IMG/VR virus record: IMGVR_UViG_3300023049_000551
Span: 1-29,377 of that record
Strand: one strand, 5' to 3'
Length of the DNA stretch: 29,377 bases
Origin: a virus
The position numbers were made by a program, and so were the translations under genes. Of this stretch, positions 24,297 to 29,377 are shown piece after piece. Under the pieces are notes generated by a model that saw only the letters and a list, made by a program, of their open reading frames with translations, did no database searches and had not been told where the DNA came from. Positions within the stretch are counted from its first letter, which is position 1. Every line of letters starts with the position of its first letter.

Positions 24297-26033
24297 ATGA
24301 TAATAAAAAAGACCATAACAATAAAGACCAAAGGGTGTAGAAAGATAAAATATTATAAATCACTTGGGTATGAAGTTCATAAAGATGAAATAGAAATAAA
24401 AATAGAACATATATCCAAGGGATCAAGACTCGATGTGGATGTATCTTGTGATTTTTGTAACAAGGAAGTCAATATACAGATAAAAGAGTATTTTAGAAAT
24501 ATATCAAATGGTAGTAAGTATGCCTGTTGTATGAAGTGTGGATCTCTAAAGGCTAAAGAAACTAGTATAAAAAAATACGGTGTAGACCACCCTATGATGC
24601 TAGAAGAAATACAAGAAAGCGTTAAAAAGACCAATATAGAAAAATATGGTGTTGAATACTTACAACAATCAAAAAAAATAAGAAAAAAGTCATCCCAAAC
24701 ATTAATTGATAAGTATGGAGTAGACCATATATCTAAATCAAAGCATTTTAAAAATAAATTTAAAGAAACTTGTCTTAAAAATCATGGTGTCGAGTATCCA
24801 ATGATGTCAAAAAAAGTAAGAGATAAATCAAGGACTACAAACATAAGAAAATATGGTGTTGAAAATCCTTCAATGTTAGAAAGTGTTAGACAAAGTGTTA
24901 ATAAGACTAATAAGGATAGGTATGGTCAATCTAACTATTTACTATCTGATGATTTTAAAACAAAAAATAAAAAGACTATGTCTAATAAATGGGATTCTGA
25001 TAATATTATGAAATCTGATATATTCAGACCAGGAAAGTTCTCAATATCTAGTGATGATAATTACATTAAGTATATTGATAATGGTATCTCTTTGATGAGG
25101 TGTTACAAAGAACATGATTATAAAATACATATAGATAATTATTTAAAAAGGTCAAGGTCTAACCTACCACTTTGTACTACATGTTATCCCATAAGCAGTT
25201 CACAATCAATAAAAGAGAAAGAACTACTAGAATATATAACTTCTAAATATAATGGTTCTATAATAAAATCTTATAGAGATGGTTTAGAAATAGATGTTTA
25301 CTTACCAGAACTTAATATAGGTTTTGAATTTAATGGATTATACTGGCATTCAGAAGAATATAAAGAAAAAAACTATCACTATGATAAGAGTAAATATTTT
25401 CTTGATAAAGGAATCAGAATAATACATATATGGGAAGATGATTGGGTAAATAATATAGAAATACTAAAATCACAAATATGTAACTGGTTGAGTATAAGTA
25501 ATAAAATAGGTGCTAGAAAATGTGTTATAAAAGAAATAAAAAATACGAAGATTGTAACTAATTTCTTAGACAAAAATCATATACAGGGAAGAGCAAAATC
25601 CTCACTAAAATTGGGACTGTACCACAATGAAGAATTGGTTAGTATAATGACCTTTGATCATTTAGAAGGTAGAAAAAGAATGATGAGTGATGAGTGGAAT
25701 CTTAACAGATTCTGTAATAAAAAGAATACTTCTGTAATTGGAGGTGCTAGTAAATTATTGAGTTATTTCGTTAAAAATCACAGTCCCAAAAGATTAATAA
25801 GTTATGCTGATAGCGACTGGTCTGATGGTGGTCTATATAAAAACTTAGGATTTGTGAAAATTAAAGAAACAAAACCAGACTATAAATATATCGTTGGTTG
25901 TAAGAGAATACATAAGTCAAATTATAAAAAATCTAATTTAAATACAAATCTAACAGAAAGTAAATTTATGAAAGATAATAACTATAAGAAGATATGGGAC
26001 TGTGGTAAAATAAAATTTGAGAAAAAATATTAA
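24297..26033 (+). CDS. Vsr-like (EDxHD-type) homing endonuclease with YG-V repeats
   Basis: 578 residues. The N-terminus includes CRKIKYYKSLGYEV (shared with the protein at 28395) and a zinc knuckle (C51/C54, C78/C81). Six or seven short K-Y-G-V-x-H/N-P repeats cover about 92-235. The nuclease core spans about 305-395: EIDVYLPELNIGFEFNG, YWHSE and WEDDW, giving D333, E344 and H351. A C-terminal domain with RFCNKK and IGGASKLLSY matches that of the protein at 352. The gene lies between two identical terminators, so it appears to have been inserted as a cassette between the 428-residue gene and the kinase gene. Target site unknown. Confidence 0.82.
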   Translation: MIIKKTITIKTKGCRKIKYYKSLGYEVHKDEIEIKIEHISKGSRLDVDVSCDFCNKEVNIQIKEYFRNISNGSKYACCMKCGSLKAKETSIKKYGVDHPMMLEEIQESVKKTNIEKYGVEYLQQSKKIRKKSSQTLIDKYGVDHISKSKHFKNKFKETCLKNHGVEYPMMSKKVRDKSRTTNIRKYGVENPSMLESVRQSVNKTNKDRYGQSNYLLSDDFKTKNKKTMSNKWDSDNIMKSDIFRPGKFSISSDDNYIKYIDNGISLMRCYKEHDYKIHIDNYLKRSRSNLPLCTTCYPISSSQSIKEKELLEYITSKYNGSIIKSYRDGLEIDVYLPELNIGFEFNGLYWHSEEYKEKNYHYDKSKYFLDKGIRIIHIWEDDWVNNIEILKSQICNWLSISNKIGARKCVIKEIKNTKIVTNFLDKNHIQGRAKSSLKLGLYHNEELVSIMTFDHLEGRKRMMSDEWNLNRFCNKKNTSVIGGASKLLSYFVKNHSPKRLISYADSDWSDGGLYKNLGFVKIKETKPDYKYIVGCKRIHKSNYKKSNLNTNLTESKFMKDNNYKKIWDCGKIKFEKKY

Positions 26034-26062
26034 AAAGCTCTTGTTATTCAAGAGCTTTTTTG
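26029..26062 (+). terminator. Intrinsic terminator, second copy of a repeated element
   Basis: Same 33 nt as 24221-24253, here including the TAA stop of the endonuclease gene, with six T's. It also separates that gene from the opposite-strand kinase/phosphatase gene, which ends at 26063. Confidence 0.9.
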
Positions 26063-26974
26063 TTATACAAAACCATCTGTGAGAAATTCTGATACGTGTA
26101 TAGGATTCATATCATAATCTCTTACTTTTTCTAGAGTAGAGTGTGTGTCTTCTATAAGACATACATCCCTTTTCTCTAGCTTTAACTTTAATCTAAGATT
26201 ATCTAACATCTCTGCTTTGTGCCTACCCGAATTTACAAAAAATCTCTTATCCTTGTCTATGTTGAAATGCTTATCTAACCACTCATTTTTATCTATATAC
26301 GAAAGTGAATTTGGAATTGCTGATAATATATAGATATTTCTTCCTTCTTCTTTTAATTTTTCTAGTTTATCAATTACGGGGTTTACTGGTAATAGCGTTT
26401 TGAATATTTCATTATTAACAAAATCTACTTTGTCCTCATATGTAGGTAGTAAAGATAATCCAGCTATAACACCATCCATATCTACAAATATGTTTTTATT
26501 AGAAAAGTGATTAACAACAGTTGAAATATCACAAATTTCTGATATTCTATTAAATTGTATATTCTCTTTGGCTGCTTTTCTTATTATATCAATGTGTGGT
26601 ACTTTCCTCTCACGTTTTTCATTTCTGCTAAGACATACTTGTAAAGGGGTTTTGATATGAATTAATTCTGTTTTATACCCATTGTCCTTAAGCATATTAA
26701 TTATTCTGATGGTATAGCTATTGTTAATACCACCACCATCCATAACAATCTTAGACAACCCTTGTTTAGCTAGAGTAATTATCTCTTCCTCTGCCATTTT
26801 TGTACTCCACAAATGCACATGTTCTGGGACGTTGTGATTATAGTCAGGGTGTGTTAGCTTTATATTATCAGCAGATACAACCTTAATACCAACCCAGTCT
26901 TTTTTCTTTCTAGATTCAATATACATAGATTTACCTGACAATGGCAACCCTATAAATATAAATGCTTTTTTCAT
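26063..26974 (-). CDS. pseT: Polynucleotide 5'-kinase / 3'-phosphatase (T4 PseT-like)
   Basis: 303 residues, almost the same length as T4 Pnkp (301). The N-terminal kinase domain has Walker A GLPLSGKS (K15, S16), VSADNIK (D36) and an Arg-rich lid (SRNEKRERK). The C-terminal HAD phosphatase domain has IFVDMDGVIAG (D165, D167), ILSAIP (motif II) and CLIEDTHS (motif IV). These positions line up with those of the T4 enzyme as remembered. It repairs RNA (and DNA) ends, for example after tRNA cleavage by host defences; a matching RNA ligase is not in this window. A host-type promoter lies upstream, suggesting early expression. Confidence 0.85.
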   Translation of the reverse strand: MKKAFIFIGLPLSGKSMYIESRKKKDWVGIKVVSADNIKLTHPDYNHNVPEHVHLWSTKMAEEEIITLAKQGLSKIVMDGGGINNSYTIRIINMLKDNGYKTELIHIKTPLQVCLSRNEKRERKVPHIDIIRKAAKENIQFNRISEICDISTVVNHFSNKNIFVDMDGVIAGLSLLPTYEDKVDFVNNEIFKTLLPVNPVIDKLEKLKEEGRNIYILSAIPNSLSYIDKNEWLDKHFNIDKDKRFFVNSGRHKAEMLDNLRLKLKLEKRDVCLIEDTHSTLEKVRDYDMNPIHVSEFLTDGFV

Positions 26975-26989
26975 ATTTTAAGTTTTATA

Positions 26990-27022
26990 CAAATATAATA
27001 AAAATAAACTACTTATCACCAA
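26990..27022 (-). promoter_or_regulatory. Host-type (Bacteroidota) promoter
   Basis: On the minus strand TTG (27020-27022), 22 nt, then TATATTTG (26990-26997), 15 nt upstream of the kinase/phosphatase ATG. The spacing is at the long end of the usual range. Confidence 0.55.
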
Positions 27023-27043
27023 TTATTTGTTACATATTTTAAC

Positions 27044-27053
27044 TTAATATATA
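27044..27053 (+). promoter_or_regulatory. Candidate phage late promoter box
   Basis: TTAATATATA ending 6 nt before the ATG of the endonuclease gene at 27060. The same transcript would carry the gp55 gene. Confidence 0.45.
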
Positions 27054-27059
27054 GCCTAT

Positions 27060-27971
27060 ATGAAAAAAGCAAACTTTTATGAAGAAGTTACAGAACTAAT
27101 TAATTATAATTTTTCATATTTCGAATATACTAACAATACAACTAAATCCATTATAGTCTGCAATAAACACAAAACTAAATTTTCTAGAAACTTAAAACAA
27201 ATAAGAAAAGGCAACCTGTGTCCATTATGCTCTACAAAAGTAAAGACAACAGATAAATTCATACAAGAGTCTAAGAGAGTATGGGGAGAACATAAATGGG
27301 ATTATTCAAAAACTATGTACAAGTGTTCTAGGAGTAAATTAACAATAGGTTGCCGAAGTCATGGTACTTATTTTCAAATTTATCCTAAACAACATCTAAA
27401 CCAAGAAAAAGATTGTGATGTATGTAAAAGGGCAAAACTACAAGCTGACTTTATAGATAGTTCTAAAAGTATATGGGGAGAACATAAATGGGATTATTCT
27501 AATGTTAATTATACAAATAACAAAACACATGTTGATATAATATGTGTTAAGCATGGCATTTTTAGCCAAAGACCTGATAATCACTTATATAACATGAATG
27601 GATGTCCAGACTGTAATAAGTCAAAGGGGGAGAGTATGATAAGTATTTTTCTAGACAAAAATAAAATATTATATGAATTTCAAAAATCCTTTAATGGTTG
27701 TGTAAATAAGCTTCCTTTAAGATTTGATTTCTATATACCAAAATACAATATTTGTATTGAATATAATGGTGAACAACACTATAAGCCAGTAAAATACTTT
27801 GGTGGTGTTAAAAATTTGGAATATAATAGAAAAAAAGATAAGATAAAACAAGAATTTTGTGCAAATAATAGAATAAATCTATTAATAATCAAATATGACG
27901 AATCTGTTAATGAAAAGTTAAAACTTATTGATAAAAATATATATAATATATATAAAAATAATAGAACATAA
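27060..27971 (+). CDS. Zinc-module homing endonuclease
   Basis: 303 residues. Three zinc modules are seen: an N-terminal one (C34, H37, C54, C57), and two related ones each with a WGEHKWDYS motif followed by C-x-x-H-G and C-x-x-C (about 71-122 and 133-185). The nuclease core follows: KGESMISIFLD (E191), RFDFYIPKYNICIEYNGEQHY (D223, E234, H240), then YFGG and LLIIKYDE. The gene ends directly at the gp55 ATG, with no gap, and carries its own late box. The two central modules share an identical 28-nt stretch, pointing to a recent internal duplication. Confidence 0.8.
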   Translation: MKKANFYEEVTELINYNFSYFEYTNNTTKSIIVCNKHKTKFSRNLKQIRKGNLCPLCSTKVKTTDKFIQESKRVWGEHKWDYSKTMYKCSRSKLTIGCRSHGTYFQIYPKQHLNQEKDCDVCKRAKLQADFIDSSKSIWGEHKWDYSNVNYTNNKTHVDIICVKHGIFSQRPDNHLYNMNGCPDCNKSKGESMISIFLDKNKILYEFQKSFNGCVNKLPLRFDFYIPKYNICIEYNGEQHYKPVKYFGGVKNLEYNRKKDKIKQEFCANNRINLLIIKYDESVNEKLKLIDKNIYNIYKNNRT

Positions 27972-28337
27972 ATGTATTTAAACAACAAAGAACTATATGT
28001 AGAAATAATAGTATCAAAAGCAAGAGGTAAGCTTACTAGAAAGGCTGAGAAGATGCTAGAATTACTAGGAAATAAAACCATTAAGAAAATGAGGTACTGG
28101 TCAAATGATGATAAAATGGATTGCTACCAATCGGGCGTTTTAGACATGTACCAAAATTGGTATAACTTTAACGAAGCTAAGTCAGTAAATGCCTTTGCAT
28201 ACTTCACAGAAATATTTAAACGAGGGTTAGCTAAGGGATTTAATGAACTCTATAAAAAGAAAGGCGATGGTGATAATCTAATAAAGGTACTATCAATAGA
28301 GGGTTCTAACGATGGTAATGGTATTCATTCTCTATAA
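27972..28337 (+). CDS. 55: Late-transcription sigma factor (T4 gp55-like)
   Basis: 121 residues. The N-terminus MYLNNKELYVEIIVSKA matches the start of gp55 (T4 NNKELLQAI), and MDCYQSGVLDMYQNWYNFNEAKSVNAFAYFTEIFKRGLAKGF (in two halves, about 49-67 and 68-90) resembles its sigma region-2-like core. gp55 directs host RNA polymerase to late promoters. T4 gp55 is 185 residues; this copy lacks most of the C-terminal part and no clear sliding-clamp-binding tail is seen. The ATG follows the stop of the endonuclease gene with no gap, and another endonuclease gene begins 57 nt downstream. Confidence 0.8.
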   Translation: MYLNNKELYVEIIVSKARGKLTRKAEKMLELLGNKTIKKMRYWSNDDKMDCYQSGVLDMYQNWYNFNEAKSVNAFAYFTEIFKRGLAKGFNELYKKKGDGDNLIKVLSIEGSNDGNGIHSL

Positions 28338-28394
28338 TTTATATTTTCACACCCTTTAGCAACAACTCTTTTAGATATATAGATATAACATATA

Positions 28395-29377
28395 ATGATA
28401 AAAGAAAAAAAGATAAAGATAAAGGGTCACTCTAGGAATATAAAATATTACAAATCATTTGGATATGATATTAGTGTTGGTAAATATATAGATATAAGCG
28501 TAGAACACTTGTCTAAGGGAACTTCATCTAAGATTACATGTATATGCCAAAACTGTAACAAAGAAGTCTCTAATGGCTTTAAAGACTACTGGAATTACAC
28601 GAATGGTCTAAGTGGGATATATTATTGCAACTCTTGTAAAAAGATAAAATCTGAAAAGACTTCTCTTAAAAAGTATGGTGTTAAAAATCCAATGCAATCA
28701 GAAGAAGTTAAACAAACTCTTAAGAAAAGCCTTCTAGACAAATATAATGTTTCCCACTATTCTAAGACGAAAGAATGGAAGGATAAGTTCGTACAAACAT
28801 CTTTAGATAGGTATGGTGTTACTAATCCTTCTAAGTCTATTGACGTTATTAACAAAATAAAAGAAACTAATCAAAAGAACTTAGGTGTAGACTGGTCTAT
28901 GCAAAGTAAATCGACTATATCCAAATCAAGAAAATCATTTAATGATAAATATGGTGTAGATTGGATATCCAAATCAGACTACTATAAAGACAAAATAAAA
29001 GAAACTTCTATAGAGAAATGGGGTGTTAGTAATTATTCAAAAACTATAGAATATAAAGAGAAGGTAAAATCTACAAATTTTTCAAACTGGGGTGGGCATC
29101 CTTCTAAGAATGAAAATTTTAAGTTAAAGGCAAAGAATACTAAACAGAGAAAAACATTTAAAAGATATGCAGAACTAATATCAGGTAAGTATATACTTAA
29201 TTCATATAAAAATGAGACATTCTCATTAATGCATAAAGAATGTAATAATACCTTTGATATAAACAAAGGTTTATTAAGAGCAAGGTTTAACTCATGTAAG
29301 ATGATATGTACACAATGCAACCCAGTTGGTGTATTATATTCTAACCTCGAAACACAAGTTGGTTCTTTTATAGAGAG
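28395..29377 (+). CDS. Vsr-like homing endonuclease, N-terminal part (runs off the window)
   Basis: 327 codons are open to the right edge with no stop. It begins MIKEKKIKIKGHSRNIKYYK and is a close relative of the protein at 24297: the same N-terminus, a zinc knuckle (C-x2-C pairs at about 54-57 and 78-81) and eight or so repeats of the form Y/W-G-V-x-N/D-P/W. After the repeats the second zinc knuckle ends CTQCNPVG, followed by NLETQVGSFIE, the start of the nuclease domain. The catalytic core itself is outside the window. It lies 57 nt after gp55. Confidence 0.8.
   Translation, partial: MIKEKKIKIKGHSRNIKYYKSFGYDISVGKYIDISVEHLSKGTSSKITCICQNCNKEVSNGFKDYWNYTNGLSGIYYCNSCKKIKSEKTSLKKYGVKNPMQSEEVKQTLKKSLLDKYNVSHYSKTKEWKDKFVQTSLDRYGVTNPSKSIDVINKIKETNQKNLGVDWSMQSKSTISKSRKSFNDKYGVDWISKSDYYKDKIKETSIEKWGVSNYSKTIEYKEKVKSTNFSNWGGHPSKNENFKLKAKNTKQRKTFKRYAELISGKYILNSYKNETFSLMHKECNNTFDINKGLLRARFNSCKMICTQCNPVGVLYSNLETQVGSFIE

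Noticed and set aside
24570-25000. Regular short repeats resembling a CRISPR array
   Set aside because: The repeats are degenerate, in frame and encode K-Y-G-V-x-H/N-P protein modules; no constant repeat or spacer is present.
1-29377. crAss-like phage origin
   Set aside because: The contractile sheath, gp25, gp17, gp44 and gp55 relatives are T4-type and not those of crAss-like podoviruses.
1-29377. tRNA or rRNA genes
   Set aside because: No cloverleaf-like or rRNA-like stretch was seen in the short intergenic regions, none of which exceeds about 170 nt.

Overview
The window looks like part of the genome of a large, AT-rich, T4-like contractile-tailed phage that infects a member of the Bacteroidota. 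T4-type genes recognisable from sequence are the tail sheath (gp18), baseplate wedge gp25, large terminase gp17, clamp-loader ATPase gp44, late sigma factor gp55 and polynucleotide kinase/phosphatase. A gp16-like small terminase and a gp15-like tail completion protein are weaker calls. The host guess rests on four promoters of the Bacteroidota type (TTG, about 16-22 nt, TAnnTTTG), the lack of Shine-Dalgarno sequences, and a signal peptide ending in a typical 'ALYG|Q' site. Every complete gene appears to use the standard code.

Layout. 1-8486 (minus): a partial leucine-rich-repeat protein, a Vsr-like homing endonuclease, a terminator, an unusually long tail sheath and two proteins whose N-termini resemble capsid-targeting leaders. 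8534-11142 (plus): small unknown proteins, a MORN-like protein, a zinc ribbon and a HAD-like protein. 11143-11793 (minus): a gp16-like small terminase candidate. 11836-16783 (plus): the large terminase, broken into two ORFs by a split intein with an endonuclease gene between the halves, and carrying a second, LAGLIDADG-containing intein. 16788-17590 (minus): an early-type operon of ClpS and a HAD 'RNA-repair' phosphatase. 17660-19865 (plus): a spanin-like membrane pair, an acidic leader-bearing protein and a leader-bearing isochorismatase-like hydrolase. 19866-21845: gp25 (minus), an HNH endonuclease gene interrupted by an early stop (plus), gp44 (minus). 21918-26033 (plus): gp15-like protein, an unknown 428-residue protein and a Vsr-like endonuclease. 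26063-26974 (minus): polynucleotide kinase/phosphatase. 27060-29377 (plus): gp55 with an endonuclease gene on each side.

Two promoter classes seem to divide the genes. The 10-mer TTAATATATA lies just upstream of many structural or leader-bearing genes, often only 4-6 nt before the ATG. It is a good candidate for the late promoter read by the gp55-like sigma, possibly giving leaderless mRNAs. Host-type promoters precede putative early or metabolic genes.

The most unusual system is the large terminase. Its ATPase P-loop is interrupted by an atypically split intein and its nuclease DD motif by a second intein, so an active packaging motor needs one trans- and one cis-splicing event. Selfish elements (inteins, endonucleases, HNH gene) cover about 29% of the window. 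A second notable theme is a short N-terminal leader of the MKxxxxFE|S type on five proteins, one of them an enzyme, which resembles the T4 capsid-targeting sequence and suggests a set of head-packaged proteins.
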